DNA of 64,000 bases, taken from contig NZ_JAHSTV010000012.1 in NCBI RefSeq assembly GCF_019145235.1, positions 153,810 through 217,809 on the forward strand, read 5' to 3'. The DNA is from Pseudomonas farris (GTDB taxonomy: Bacteria > Pseudomonadota > Gammaproteobacteria > Pseudomonadales > Pseudomonadaceae). Each line of letters starts with the position of its first letter. The first letter of the stretch is position 1. The notes under the pieces were generated by a model, which had not been told where the DNA came from, searched no databases, and was given only the letters and a program-made list of their open reading frames with translations. This document shows, piece after piece, positions 1-9,452 of this stretch. The translations under genes were made by a program, and so were the position numbers.

Positions 1-1470
1 GCGCTGGAGCGACTGACTTGCCTGCGGGCGATTTATCCACAAGCCACATTGGTTCCACCGCTGGAGGCGTTGCCCGGTTTCGATGAAACCTGGGAGCCGG
101 ACGAAGCGGTGCTGGAAGTGATCCGCGCACGGCTCAGCGCGTTTGGTCCGTTGCCGCTGAAGGCGATTGCTGAACCTCTCGGTCTACCGGCGATTCAAGT
201 CACTCAGGCCCTGGCGCAACTGGAGCGCGAAGGCTATGTACTGCGCGGGCAATTCACCCCTGGCGCCCCTGATGACGAGTGGTGTGAGCGGCATCTGCTG
301 GCGCGGATTCATCGCTACACGGTCAAACGACTGCGACGGGAAATCGAGCCGGTTGCGTTGCAGGACTTCATGCGTTTTCTGTTCGACTGGCAGCATCTTT
401 CCAGCGCGAGCCAAGCCCAGGGCCGCACGGTGTTGCCGGCGATCATCAGCCAGTTCGAAGGCTACCCCGCCGCTGCTTCGGCGTGGGACAGCGACATTCT
501 GCCGGCGCGTATCAAAGACTACTCGGCGAGCTGGCTGGATGAGTTATGCCGCAGCGGCAAACTGATCTGGACCCGACTGACCACGCGCAACAAGAGCGCC
601 AGCACGGCATTGCGCAGCACGCCGATTCTGTTGCTGCCGCGTAGTCAGGTCGGATTGTGGAGCGGCTTGACCGAGCAGACGCCGGTCAGCGAACTGTCGC
701 CCAAAACACAGAAAGTCCATGAAGCGCTCAGCCAGCATGGCGCACTGTTTTTCGATGAGCTGATTCACGAAGCCCATCTGCTGCGCTCGGAACTGGAAAT
801 CGCCTTGCAGGAACTGGTGGGTGCCGGACTGGTAAACGCCGACAGCTTCGCCGGCCTGCGGGCGCTGATTACCCCGGCCAGCAAACGCCAGAATCGCAGC
901 AACCGACGCGGGCGCGGAGCATTTGTCGGCGGCATGGACGATGCCGGACGCTGGGCCTTGCTGCGCCGCGGTGCTGCCGCCCCGGTTGTGGATAAGCAAC
1001 GACCAGCGCCTACGCCCAGCGAAACCCTGGAACACATTGCCATGACCTTGCTGCGCCGTTATGGCGTGGTGTTCTGGCGCTTGCTGGAGCGTGAGGCGGA
1101 TTGGTTGCCGAGTTGGCGGGAATTGCTGCGCACATTCCATCGGCTCGAGGCCCGGGGCGAGATTCGTGGCGGGCGGTTTGTCAGTGGTCTGGCGGGGGAG
1201 CAATTTGCGCTCCCTGAGGCGATTCCGTTGCTGCGCGAAGTCCGGCGGCGACCGCACGACGGAAGTCTGATCGCGGTGTGTGGGGTGGATCCGCTGAACC
1301 TTGCCGGCACCTTGTTGCCAGGCGCGAAAGTACCGGCGCTGGCGAGCAATCGACTGGTGTACCGCGACGGCATACCGGCCGCTGCCGAGATCGCTGGCAA
1401 GCAGCAGTTCTGGCTGGAGCTGGATCAGCAGGCCAGTGGCGAGGTGCGTAACAAACTGATCCGGCATTGA
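1..1470 (+). CDS. Lhr-type ATP-dependent helicase, C-terminal part (5' end outside window)
   Basis: The frame is open from the first base of the window to the TGA at 1468, so only the last 489 codons are seen. The TTG at 49 lies inside the gene and is not its start. The text matches the C-terminal winged-helix and DEAD/H-associated part of Lhr (large helicase-related) proteins, with the run LPARIKDY then SWLDELCRSGKLIW, and later RGEIRGGRF. The helicase motor domains would lie upstream. Lhr proteins are 3'-5' nucleic-acid translocases linked to DNA repair. The family call rests on this recognisable C-terminal pattern. Nothing about regulation can be said, because the promoter lies outside the window. 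Confidence 0.85.
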   Translation, partial: ALERLTCLRAIYPQATLVPPLEALPGFDETWEPDEAVLEVIRARLSAFGPLPLKAIAEPLGLPAIQVTQALAQLEREGYVLRGQFTPGAPDDEWCERHLLARIHRYTVKRLRREIEPVALQDFMRFLFDWQHLSSASQAQGRTVLPAIISQFEGYPAAASAWDSDILPARIKDYSASWLDELCRSGKLIWTRLTTRNKSASTALRSTPILLLPRSQVGLWSGLTEQTPVSELSPKTQKVHEALSQHGALFFDELIHEAHLLRSELEIALQELVGAGLVNADSFAGLRALITPASKRQNRSNRRGRGAFVGGMDDAGRWALLRRGAAAPVVDKQRPAPTPSETLEHIAMTLLRRYGVVFWRLLEREADWLPSWRELLRTFHRLEARGEIRGGRFVSGLAGEQFALPEAIPLLREVRRRPHDGSLIAVCGVDPLNLAGTLLPGAKVPALASNRLVYRDGIPAAAEIAGKQQFWLELDQQASGEVRNKLIRH

Positions 1471-1489
1471 TGTTGTCTGGCCTGGCGCC

Positions 1490-1583
1490 TTCGCGAGCAA
1501 GCCCGCTCCCACGGGGGATGTTGTGTCGATCACAAAACCGCGCTCCGACACAGATCAAATGTGGGAGCGGGCTTGCTCGCGAA
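1490..1583. repeat. REP pair, outward-reversed arrangement
   Basis: Two REP units lie in inverse orientation at 1490-1512 (TTCGCGAGCAAGCCCGCTCC followed by CAC) and 1561-1583 (GTGGGAGCGGGCTTGCTCGC followed by GAA). Each unit can form a short hairpin by itself, and the pair can form a larger one. They fill the space between the convergent helicase and channel genes, where they could stop transcription from both sides. The order of the units is the opposite of most other pairs in this window. Confidence 0.9.
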
Positions 1584-1605
1584 GAGGCCATCACAACCAA
1601 CAAGA

Positions 1606-3726
1606 TCATTGGGTTCGCGGTTGATCCGGCAACAACACCGGCGATTCCTCCAGCGTCGGCCCATCATCTTCTGGCTCATCCACATGCCTTTTGGGGATCA
1701 AAACCTGCTGTGGATAAGTCTGCGCGAAATGCACCCATGGGCTGTTATCCACAAGCTTTTTCAAACGCTGATTGAACGCCCGGCTCACCGCATATTGCCC
1801 ACCCGACACGGTACGAAACTGCGCCGTCAACACCACGCCGTTAAGGTCCATTTTGTCGACACCGAACACATCCAGCGGCCCTTGCAGGTTGTACTTGAGA
1901 AACGCATCGTCACGAATCGAATCCCCGGCCTCGCGGATCAGTTCTATGGCCTTGTCGACATCGGTGTCGTAAGTGAACTGCACCGAGAAAAATGCAAATG
2001 CAAACTGCCGCGATTGATTGGTCACGGCCTTGATCTGGCCGAACGGCACCGAGTGCACAAAGCCCTTGCCGTCGCGCAGACGCAGGGTGCGAATGGTCAG
2101 GCCTTCGACAGTGCCGGCGTGGCCGGAATCGAGCACCACCCAATCGCCGATCGACAAGGTGTCCTCAATGATGATGAACAACCCGGTGATTACGTCCTGC
2201 ACCAGTTGCTGGGAACCGAAACCAATCGCCAGACCGACCACCCCGGCACCGGCTAGCAGCGGCGCGACGTTGATCCCCAGGTTGGCCATGGTGGTGATCG
2301 CGCAAATCACCACCAAGATGATTTTGATCGCATTGCGCAGCAGCGGCAGGATGGTTTTCACCCGCGTGCTCGGCTGACGCGCCGAGCGCTTGCTGACCGG
2401 CGGTTTCAAGGCTTCCTGAATCGCGGTGTCGAGCACCACCCAGAGCAACCACGTCACCAGAAAGATCATGCCGATACTGCTTAACGAATTACTGATCGCT
2501 CGGCCCACGGAGTTGCGTTCAGCAAACTCGAACAGCGACACGCCCCAGATTCGCCCGAGGATTTCGATGAACGCCACGGCCATGACGATGCGCAGCAAGG
2601 CATGAAGCAAGCTGAGAAAACGCTCCTTGTAAGCACTGCTGCGCTGGATCGCTTCGGCCCGGCGAGTCTTGAACAAGTGCTGGAAAATCGTGCTGAGAAA
2701 CACCATCGCGATCAGCAACACGGTGGTGAATAACGCACAGCGCAGGGCCTTTTGATTGTCCTCGCCGACGCCGATCAGGTTGATCGCCGAGACCAGCACC
2801 ATCAGCAGGATCGGCCAGTACCAGAGCCCGGAAAAGATTCGCAGGGACTCTTGCAATGAGGGCTGTTTGAGGCGCTGAGTCAATGGGCGGTTACGGATCA
2901 GATGCGCCACCGGACGACGCAGGTGAATCACCAGCAAACCGAAGATGATCGACGCGAACAGCCCAGTGAAGACCGCGATGCTGCTGGTGATGTTGCCGCC
3001 CAATTGCCGGGCGATCTGCGGGCTGGTCAAGGCATCGCTCAGCGCAGCGAGGAAGCCAATCATGAACAGCGGTCTGGGGCAGTAGTCACGGATGATCTGC
3101 ACCGCCGGGCGCTTATGACCGGTATTGAACATGACGATCACGCAGAGCAGCATCGAGGTCGAGAAAATGCCGCTGCTGGTGGCGTAGGCGAAACACAGCG
3201 CGAGGGCGCGACCGACCGAAGCCTGCAGGAAATGGCTGACGTAGAGGGTCAGCGGCAGACAGATCACGGCGGGCAAGGTGAAAGGCATCAAATACTTGAG
3301 CAGGTCCTGGCTGCGCTCGCGCGTTCGCAACCAACGGCCCAGGTTCAAATGCCTGGCCAGAATGCCGCCGAGCACCGTGAGCAAGGCAAACGTGCCGAGC
3401 CACACACCGGACAACAACAGGAAGTCAGCGGCTACGCCCCAGGAAGAACGGGACGAGGGCTGATTCACCAGTTTGTCCACTTCATCCGCCGCCCGATCAG
3501 CGCGCAGACGCCAGGCATCCACCAGATTTTGGTTGAGATCGAGTTTGTCCTGAACGTCGTCGATGCTGGAGCTGATGGCCCCGAGCAGGCCTCCCTGGAC
3601 CAGCGGCTCAGCCTTGGCGGGCTCTTCAGCTGCAGTGGGAACGCCTGGCAACGCGGCGGCTTCCAGTTCGTTGCTGCCCACAAACAGCAACGCCCCCAGT
3701 AGTATCGCGGTCTTGAACTTGAACAA
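1606..3726 (-). CDS. Mechanosensitive ion channel, MscS family, YbiO-like
   Basis: The protein has about 706 residues, close to E. coli YbiO. An N-terminal signal peptide (FKFKTAILLGALLFVG, then an Ala-rich cleavage region) is followed by a periplasmic Gln/Asp-rich helix region and many membrane segments. The MscS pore helix and beta domain come at about residues 490-580, with the Gly/Ala-rich pore helix AGAGVVGLAIGFGSQQ followed by QDVITGLF and an IGDWV beta segment. The frame is open to 3771, but I prefer the TTG start at 3726. An AAGGAG box lies nine bases before it, and starting there places the signal peptide at the extreme N-terminus. Family role: release of solutes through the inner membrane during osmotic downshock. 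Which conductance class it belongs to cannot be read from the sequence. Confidence 0.88.
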   Translation of the reverse strand: MFKFKTAILLGALLFVGSNELEAAALPGVPTAAEEPAKAEPLVQGGLLGAISSSIDDVQDKLDLNQNLVDAWRLRADRAADEVDKLVNQPSSRSSWGVAADFLLLSGVWLGTFALLTVLGGILARHLNLGRWLRTRERSQDLLKYLMPFTLPAVICLPLTLYVSHFLQASVGRALALCFAYATSSGIFSTSMLLCVIVMFNTGHKRPAVQIIRDYCPRPLFMIGFLAALSDALTSPQIARQLGGNITSSIAVFTGLFASIIFGLLVIHLRRPVAHLIRNRPLTQRLKQPSLQESLRIFSGLWYWPILLMVLVSAINLIGVGEDNQKALRCALFTTVLLIAMVFLSTIFQHLFKTRRAEAIQRSSAYKERFLSLLHALLRIVMAVAFIEILGRIWGVSLFEFAERNSVGRAISNSLSSIGMIFLVTWLLWVVLDTAIQEALKPPVSKRSARQPSTRVKTILPLLRNAIKIILVVICAITTMANLGINVAPLLAGAGVVGLAIGFGSQQLVQDVITGLFIIIEDTLSIGDWVVLDSGHAGTVEGLTIRTLRLRDGKGFVHSVPFGQIKAVTNQSRQFAFAFFSVQFTYDTDVDKAIELIREAGDSIRDDAFLKYNLQGPLDVFGVDKMDLNGVVLTAQFRTVSGGQYAVSRAFNQRLKKLVDNSPWVHFAQTYPQQVLIPKRHVDEPEDDGPTLEESPVLLPDQPRTQ

Positions 3727-3910
3727 AACGCGGAGCTCCTTCACAAGGGTCTGTAAGGAACTGATTGGCAAATGGCGGCCAAGTTCGGTTTTGGCCGCAA
3801 GATAGCCCGCCGATGCGGTTCACTGTGGAGAGAGAGCTTGCCCCCGCTGGGGTGCGAAGCGCCCCCAAAACCTGCGAACCGATTTCTCTCAGATATTTCA
3901 TTCGCCACTC

Positions 3911-3935
3911 GATATTTGACCTCCGCGCAAATATC
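3911..3935. promoter_or_regulatory. Candidate operator: perfect inverted repeat GATATTTG-N9-CAAATATC
   Basis: Two perfect 8-base arms, 3911-3918 and 3928-3935, flank a 9-base GC-rich spacer. The site lies about 80 bases upstream of the MFS transporter start. Size and symmetry fit a dimeric repressor or a LysR-type regulator, but no regulator gene is adjacent, so the protein that binds is unknown. Confidence 0.5.
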
Positions 3936-4016
3936 AAATGCCCATCCCTGTATTTTTCTGCACGACCCAAACCCCGACACTGCGCTCCATCAATCAATCC
4001 GCCCGGAGTTGCAGCC

Positions 4017-5228
4017 ATGCCCATTGCCTTGCTCGCGCTGACCCTCAGCGCTTTCGCCATCGGGACGACGGAGTTCGTCATCGTTGGCTTGTTACCTACC
4101 ATCGGCACCGACCTTGGTGTCAGCCTGCCGTCCGCTGGTCTGCTGGTCAGCCTGTATGCACTCGGCGTGGCCATCGGCGCGCCGGTGCTGACCGCCCTCA
4201 CCGGTAAAGTCCCACGCAAATTGCTGCTGTTGTCGTTGATGGTGCTGTTCACCCTCGGCAACTTGCTGGCCTGGAAAGCGCCGAGCTACGAGTCGCTGAT
4301 CATTGCGCGGATCGTCACGGGCCTGGCCCACGGGGTGTTTTTCTCGATTGGCTCGATCATCGCCACCAGCCTGGTGCCGAAGGAGAAAGCCGCCAGCGCG
4401 ATTGCCATCATGTTCACCGGCCTGACCGTGGCGCTGGTCACTGGCGTACCGTTGGGGACGTTTATCGGTCAGCATTTCGGCTGGCGTGAAACCTTCCTCG
4501 CCGTGTCTGCATTGGGTGTGATCGCCTTCATCGGCAGCCTGCTCTACGTGCCGAAAAACATTGCCCACAGCAAACCGGCTTCGTTGTTGCAGCAATTGCA
4601 GGTGCTCAAGCAGCCGCGCCTGCTGTTGGTGTATGCCATGACGGCGGTCGGTTACGGCGGCTCGTTCATTGCCTTCACCTTTCTGGCGCCGATTCTTCAG
4701 GATATTTCCGGCTTCAGCGCCAGCACTGTCAGCCTGGTATTGCTGGTGTATGGCATCTCTGTGGCCGTGGGCAACATCTGGGGCGGCAAACTGGCGGACA
4801 AGCACGGCCCGATCAGCGCTCTGAAAATCATCTTCGCCCTGCTCGCCGCCGTGTTGTTCGTGCTGACTTTCACGGCTGGCAATCCATGGCTGGCCCTGGC
4901 CACCGTGCTGGTTTGGGGCGCCGTCGCTTTCGGCAACGTGCCAGGCCTGCAGGTGTATGTGGTGCGTCAGGCCGAACATCACACCCCGAATGCGGTGGAC
5001 GTGGCGTCGGGCCTGAACATTGCGGCGTTCAACCTCGGCATTGCCGGTGGGGCGTGGGGCGGTGGTTTGATCGTGGCGCACATGGGTCTGATTCATACCG
5101 CGTGGATCGGCGGCCTGGTGGTCTTGGTCGCACTGGCACTGACCGCCTGGAGTGGGCGTCTTGACCGGTTGGGCCCTGTGTATGCCGAATCGGCTGAAGG
5201 CTCGGCCCGGATCGTCGTCGGGCATTGA
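4017..5228 (+). CDS. MFS transporter, DHA1 family, YdhP/AraJ-like
   Basis: A 403-residue polytopic inner-membrane protein with the expected 12 membrane helices. The first helix contains the IGTTEFVIVGLLP signature shared by E. coli YdhP, AraJ and related sugar or drug exporters. The frame is open further upstream to 3765. I choose the ATG at 4017 because a GGAG box lies nine bases before it and because the first residues (MPIALLALTLSAFAIG) then start directly in helix 1, as in the family. It is transcribed divergently from the mechanosensitive channel, with about 290 bases between them that hold a perfect inverted repeat. The substrate cannot be told from the sequence. Confidence 0.88.
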   Translation: MPIALLALTLSAFAIGTTEFVIVGLLPTIGTDLGVSLPSAGLLVSLYALGVAIGAPVLTALTGKVPRKLLLLSLMVLFTLGNLLAWKAPSYESLIIARIVTGLAHGVFFSIGSIIATSLVPKEKAASAIAIMFTGLTVALVTGVPLGTFIGQHFGWRETFLAVSALGVIAFIGSLLYVPKNIAHSKPASLLQQLQVLKQPRLLLVYAMTAVGYGGSFIAFTFLAPILQDISGFSASTVSLVLLVYGISVAVGNIWGGKLADKHGPISALKIIFALLAAVLFVLTFTAGNPWLALATVLVWGAVAFGNVPGLQVYVVRQAEHHTPNAVDVASGLNIAAFNLGIAGGAWGGGLIVAHMGLIHTAWIGGLVVLVALALTAWSGRLDRLGPVYAESAEGSARIVVGH

Positions 5229-5236
5229 TCAACCTA

Positions 5237-5322
5237 TGGGAGCGGGCTTGCTCGCGAAAGCGGTGTGTCAGTGACATCAATACTGGATGTGCCGCCGCTT
5301 TCGCGAGCAAGCCCGCTCCCAC
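5237..5322. repeat. REP pair
   Basis: The units at 5237-5258 and 5300-5322 are inverted copies (TGGGAGCGGGCTTGCTCGCG and its complement), separated by about 41 bases that are themselves partly self-complementary (GAAAGCGG ... CCGCTTTC). The pair lies directly after the MFS gene stop and could act as its transcript end. The rest of this 211-base gap, up to 5439, contains the presumed promoter of the next operon, with no clear -35/-10 pair. Confidence 0.92.
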
Positions 5323-5439
5323 ATTTGATTTATGGTGTTTTTGAGTTTTACCGTCCGTAGCCCCGTCGAAACTTTCTCGCCCCCCCGGCAGTCATCAAAA
5401 GACAGAGGCTGTCCGAGGGCTACATAGACGGGAGGCGAC

Positions 5440-6367
5440 ATGGCGGCGATTCATATTGGTATTTCAGGCTGGCGCTACACGCCTTGGCGGGGGGAGTTCT
5501 ACCCGAAGGGGCTGACCCAGAAGCGCGAATTGCAATTCGCTTCACGGGCAGTGAACAGCATCGAAATCAATGGATCGTTTTACGCCCTGCAACGGCCCGA
5601 GCGTTATGCCCAGTGGTACGACGAAACCCCGGCGGGCTTTGTGTTCAGCGTCAAGGCGCCGCGTTTCATCACCCATATCAAGCGCTTGCGAGACATTCAT
5701 AAGCCGCTGGCGAATTTCTTTGCCTCCGGGGGTGCTGGAACTCAAGGAAAAACTCGGCCCGATCCTCTGGCAGTTTCCACCCAACTTCAAATTCGACCCG
5801 GAATTGTTCGAAAGCTTTCTCGAACAATTACCCCACGACACGGAACAAGCCGCCGCCCTCGCCCGCCAGCATGAGCCGCGTTTGAACGGTCACGCCAGCA
5901 TGAAGGCCTACGGCAAGAAACCGCTGCGCCATGCCGTGGAAATTCGCCACGAAAGCTTTGTCGATCCCGCCTTCGTCCGGCTGCTCAAACGCTACAACAC
6001 CGCGCTGGTCATCGCTGATACCGCCGGCAAATGGCCGTATCGCGAAGACCTCACCAGCGATTTCGTCTATCTGCGCCTGCACGGTGCCGAAGAACTCTAC
6101 GCCAGCGGTTACACCCCACAAGCGCTGAAACGCTGGGGCGACCGGATCGATGCCTGGTATCACGGACAGCAACCGGCAGATCCGCAATTGATCGCGCCCC
6201 GGCAAAAACCCAAGACACGCAGATCCCGGGAAGTGTTCTGCTATTTCGATAACGACATCAAAGTCCGGGCGCCCTTCGATGCCCGCCGCCTGCTTGAGCG
6301 TTTCCATCTCGACAAGGACCTTGCCACCGTCCCCGGTGAGCCAGTTGCCGAAGGAGTGCTGCCATGA
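5440..6367 (+). pseudogene. DUF72 family protein, broken by a +1 frameshift
   Basis: The first half reads MAAIHIGISGWRYTPWRGEF, typical of DUF72 (YecE-like, TIM-barrel) proteins, until about residue 97. At the G run 5728-5732 the frame changes, and the remainder of the domain (ELKEKLGPILWQFPPNF onward) continues one frame over to the TGA at 6365. Reading four G instead of five joins the halves as FASGVLELKEKLG, the expected family sequence. As written, translation would stop at 5874. It may be a real mutation, a phase-variable run, or a homopolymer sequencing error. It is the first gene of a run joined by ATGA overlaps to ybhP, clsB and ybhN. The family has no firmly known biochemical role. 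Confidence 0.85.
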
Positions 6368-7161
6368 GCGTTCCCGAACCGGTCGGCACAACGGATGAAC
6401 AGCAACCCATCATCAGCGCCGTGAGCCGTTTCACCGTGCTGACGGTCAACACCCACAAGGGTTTCACCGCGCTCAACCGACGCTTCATCCTGCCCGAGTT
6501 GCGCGAAGCAGTACGCAGTGTGTCCGCCGATGTGGTGTTTTTGCAGGAAGTGCATGGCACTCACGAATATCACCCGCAGCGCTACCTCAATTGGCCGGCG
6601 ATGCCCCAGTACGAATTCCTTGCCGATACCTTGTGGCCGCAGTTTGCCTATGGGCGCAACGCGGTCTATCCAGCGGGCGATCACGGCAATGCGCTGTTGT
6701 CGAAATTCCAGATCATTCGCCACGACAACCTCGACGTTTCCATCCACGGCCATGAGAACCGTGGAATCCTGCATTGCGTGTTACGGATGCCCGGCGATGG
6801 CCGGGAAGTGCATGCTATTTGCGTCCATCTGGGGCTTCGCGAAAGTCACCGCACGGCACAACTCAAGCTGCTGACCCAACGTTTGGAAGAGTTGCCGGAG
6901 GATGCCCCGGTGGTGATCGCCGGCGACTTCAATGATTGGCGCCTGCGCGCTGATGCGCTGCTCAAGCCCTGCGGCTTGCGTGAAGTCTTTGCCGAGCTGC
7001 ATGGCAAACCGGCGCGTAGTTTCCCGGCGCGTTTGCCGGCGTTGCGCCTGGACCGCATCTACGTGCGCAACCTCAAGGCCAGCCATCCGCAAGTACTGGC
7101 GGCACGCCCCTGGTCACACCTTTCCGACCATGCACCGCTATCGGTGGAGATCGAGCTATGA
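6364..7161 (+). CDS. Endonuclease/exonuclease/phosphatase family protein, YbhP-like
   Basis: A 265-residue protein with the EEP fold. It has Asn29 in VNTHKG, the metal-binding Glu62 in FLQEVHG, the AGDFNDWR motif near residue 192, and the C-terminal SDHAPL motif with His256. These are the catalytic and metal-binding positions of the DNase I / phosphodiesterase superfamily. The start overlaps the DUF72 stop by four bases (ATGA) and the stop overlaps the clsB start in the same way, so translation is probably coupled. E. coli has the same order ybhP-clsB-ybhN. The substrate is unknown; the context suggests a phospholipid-related phosphodiester. Confidence 0.87.
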   Translation: MSVPEPVGTTDEQQPIISAVSRFTVLTVNTHKGFTALNRRFILPELREAVRSVSADVVFLQEVHGTHEYHPQRYLNWPAMPQYEFLADTLWPQFAYGRNAVYPAGDHGNALLSKFQIIRHDNLDVSIHGHENRGILHCVLRMPGDGREVHAICVHLGLRESHRTAQLKLLTQRLEELPEDAPVVIAGDFNDWRLRADALLKPCGLREVFAELHGKPARSFPARLPALRLDRIYVRNLKASHPQVLAARPWSHLSDHAPLSVEIEL

Positions 7162-8444
7162 CCGGCCCATTGATGGAAAAAACCACGATCGAACACGTCT
7201 CCGCACCTCCGCCCGTGCGTGAGCCGGCGGTCGTTAATATCGAATACGGTTGGCACCGTAACAACCGGGTCCAATTGCTGGAGAACGGTGAGGAATACTT
7301 TCCACGGGTATTTGAAGTGCTGCGTCAGGCCCAGAGTGAAATCCTGCTGGAAACCTTCATTGTGTTCGAGGACAAGGTCGGTAATGAGCTGCAAAAAATC
7401 CTGATTGAAGCGGCTCAACGCGGCGTGCGCATCACCGTCAGCCTCGACGGTTTTGGTTGTGGCGAATTGAGTACGGAGTTCCTCGCGGCCCTGAGCAATG
7501 CAGGTGTGCGCCTGCAAATATTTGACCCCGCCCCGCGTCACTTTGGCATCCGCACCAACTGGTTCCGCCGCCTGCACCGCAAGATTGTGGTGGTCGACGG
7601 CACGATTGCGTTCCTCGGCGGAATCAACTTTTCCGCCGACCATTTGGCCGACTTCGGCCCTGAAGCCAAACAGGATTATTCGGTTGAAGTGCAAGGCCCG
7701 GCGGTGGCCGATATTCATCATTTCGCCTTGCTGCAAAGCGGTCGCCCGGCCCGGGCCAAATACTGGTGGCAACGCCGCAGACAGAGGCGCGCGGAACTGG
7801 CGGTCAGCGATCATGATGGTCAGGTACGGCTGGTGTATCGCGACAATGCCGAACACCAGGGCGATATCGAAGAGGTGTACTTGCGAGTACTGCGCGGCGC
7901 CCGGCATCGCGTGATCATCGCCAACGCCTACTTCTTTCCAGGCTATCGGCTGCTGCGGGAGATCCGCAACGCGGCGAGGCGAGGGGTCGAGGTGCGCCTG
8001 ATTCTTCAGGGCCAGCCGGATTTGCGCGTGGCCAGGCTCGCCGCGCGCATGACCTACGATTATCTACTGCGGGCCGGGGTAGCGATTTACGAATATTGCG
8101 ACCGTCCCCTGCATGGCAAAGTCGCCTTGGTCGACGAGGACTGGAGCACCGTCGGTTCAAGTAACCTCGACCCGCTGAGCCTGTCCCTGAACCTGGAGGC
8201 CAACGTGTTGATCCGCGACCGCGCCTTCAACCGTGACCTGTTCGAGCGTCTCGACGAATTGAGCAGCAACCACTGCAAGGTCATGTCGACGGACAAGGCG
8301 CCTCGCGGGCGGATCTGGCACATGACTATCGGTTTTCTGGTGTTTCACGTCCTGCGGCATTTCCCGGCCTGGGCCGGTTGGCTGCCGGCGCATAAACCGC
8401 GCCTGAAACCCTTCATCCATCCGACCGGGAGCGATAAGGCATGA
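7158..8444 (+). CDS. clsB: Cardiolipin synthase B
   Basis: A 428-residue phospholipase D superfamily protein with two HKD motifs: His140-x-Lys142-x4-Asp147 (LHRKIVVVD) and His319-x-Lys321-x4-Asp326 (LHGKVALVD), each followed by a Gly-rich GGINF or GSSNLDP segment. ClsB makes cardiolipin at the inner membrane from two phosphatidylglycerol molecules, or from phosphatidylethanolamine and other partners. It lacks N-terminal membrane helices, as ClsB does, unlike ClsA. It overlaps both neighbours by four bases (ATGA). Translation of the operon may be affected by the frameshift in the first gene, because translating ribosomes would fall off about 490 bases before ybhP. Confidence 0.92.
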   Translation: MTGPLMEKTTIEHVSAPPPVREPAVVNIEYGWHRNNRVQLLENGEEYFPRVFEVLRQAQSEILLETFIVFEDKVGNELQKILIEAAQRGVRITVSLDGFGCGELSTEFLAALSNAGVRLQIFDPAPRHFGIRTNWFRRLHRKIVVVDGTIAFLGGINFSADHLADFGPEAKQDYSVEVQGPAVADIHHFALLQSGRPARAKYWWQRRRQRRAELAVSDHDGQVRLVYRDNAEHQGDIEEVYLRVLRGARHRVIIANAYFFPGYRLLREIRNAARRGVEVRLILQGQPDLRVARLAARMTYDYLLRAGVAIYEYCDRPLHGKVALVDEDWSTVGSSNLDPLSLSLNLEANVLIRDRAFNRDLFERLDELSSNHCKVMSTDKAPRGRIWHMTIGFLVFHVLRHFPAWAGWLPAHKPRLKPFIHPTGSDKA

Positions 8445-9427
8445 GGCATTCTGAAGCGCAGCCTGCGCCTCACTCCGACACGCCGCGAAAATCCCACTGG
8501 CACCGCTGGAAAAAGCCGCTGACGATGCTGTTTTTTCTGGCGTTGATTGTGCTGTTCACGATGCTTGCCCAACGCATCGAGTGGGGCGAAGTGTTCGATA
8601 CGTTGGCCGACTTTAAAGTGCGCACACTGATCATCGCGTCCGGGCTGACGCTGCTGAGTTTTCTGGTGTACGCCTGTTTCGACCTGATCGGTCGCACCTA
8701 TATTCGACAGGACCTGACCTGGCGGCAGATCCTGCCAGTGGGCATCATCAGCTATGCCTTCAACCTTAACCTGAGCGCCTGGGTCGGCGGGGTCGCCATG
8801 CGCTATCGGTTGTATTCGCGGCTCGGCGTGAGCAAAAGCAACATCGCGAAAATCCTCGGGCTGAGCCTGGCGACCAATTGGTTCGGCTACATGGTGATTG
8901 CCGGCACAGTGTTCAGCAGCGGACTGGTGCGAATGCCCCCAGGCTGGAAATTGAGCAGCGGCGCCCTGCAAGGCGTGGGCGTGTTATTACTGCTGATAAG
9001 CGCGGGTTATCTGGCAGCCTGTCGATTTTCCAGGCGACGGCAATGGTCAATTCGCGGCGTGGAAATCAATCTGCCGTCGCTGCACATGGCGGTCCTGCAA
9101 CTGGCCCTCGGCGCGCTCAACTGGTCGCTGATGGCGGCGGTAATCTTCACCCTGCTGCCGAGCAAGCTGGACTATCCGCTGGTGCTTGGCGTGTTGCTGA
9201 TCAGCGCCTTTGCCGGAGTTATTACCCACATTCCGGCCGGGCTCGGCGTGCTGGAGGCGGTGTTCGTGGCGTTGCTGCAACACGAGGCCTCACGAGGAAG
9301 CCTGGTGGCGGGGTTGCTCGCTTATCGGGCGATCTATTTCCTCCTGCCGCTGCTGATTACCGTGGTGATGTACCTGGTGGTGGAAGCCAAGGCGAAGTCG
9401 TTGCGGATCCAGAAGAAACCTTCTTGA
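8441..9427 (+). CDS. YbhN-like UPF0104 membrane protein (lysylphosphatidylglycerol synthase TM family)
   Basis: A 328-residue protein with about eight hydrophobic segments after a polar 25-residue N-terminus. It contains the conserved NLNLSAWVGGVAMRYRLY segment in the middle and the THIPAGLGVLEAVFVALL motif near residue 265, both typical of the UPF0104 / MprF-flippase-like family. E. coli YbhN is encoded in the same place after clsB. The likely role is handling of lipids across the inner membrane, inferred from the family and from the cardiolipin synthase next to it. The start ATG lies in the ATGA overlap with clsB. A REP pair follows the gene. Confidence 0.88.
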   Translation: MRHSEAQPAPHSDTPRKSHWHRWKKPLTMLFFLALIVLFTMLAQRIEWGEVFDTLADFKVRTLIIASGLTLLSFLVYACFDLIGRTYIRQDLTWRQILPVGIISYAFNLNLSAWVGGVAMRYRLYSRLGVSKSNIAKILGLSLATNWFGYMVIAGTVFSSGLVRMPPGWKLSSGALQGVGVLLLLISAGYLAACRFSRRRQWSIRGVEINLPSLHMAVLQLALGALNWSLMAAVIFTLLPSKLDYPLVLGVLLISAFAGVITHIPAGLGVLEAVFVALLQHEASRGSLVAGLLAYRAIYFLLPLLITVVMYLVVEAKAKSLRIQKKPS

Positions 9428-9452
9428 GAGATTGGTTGAAACGGATGCCGCT

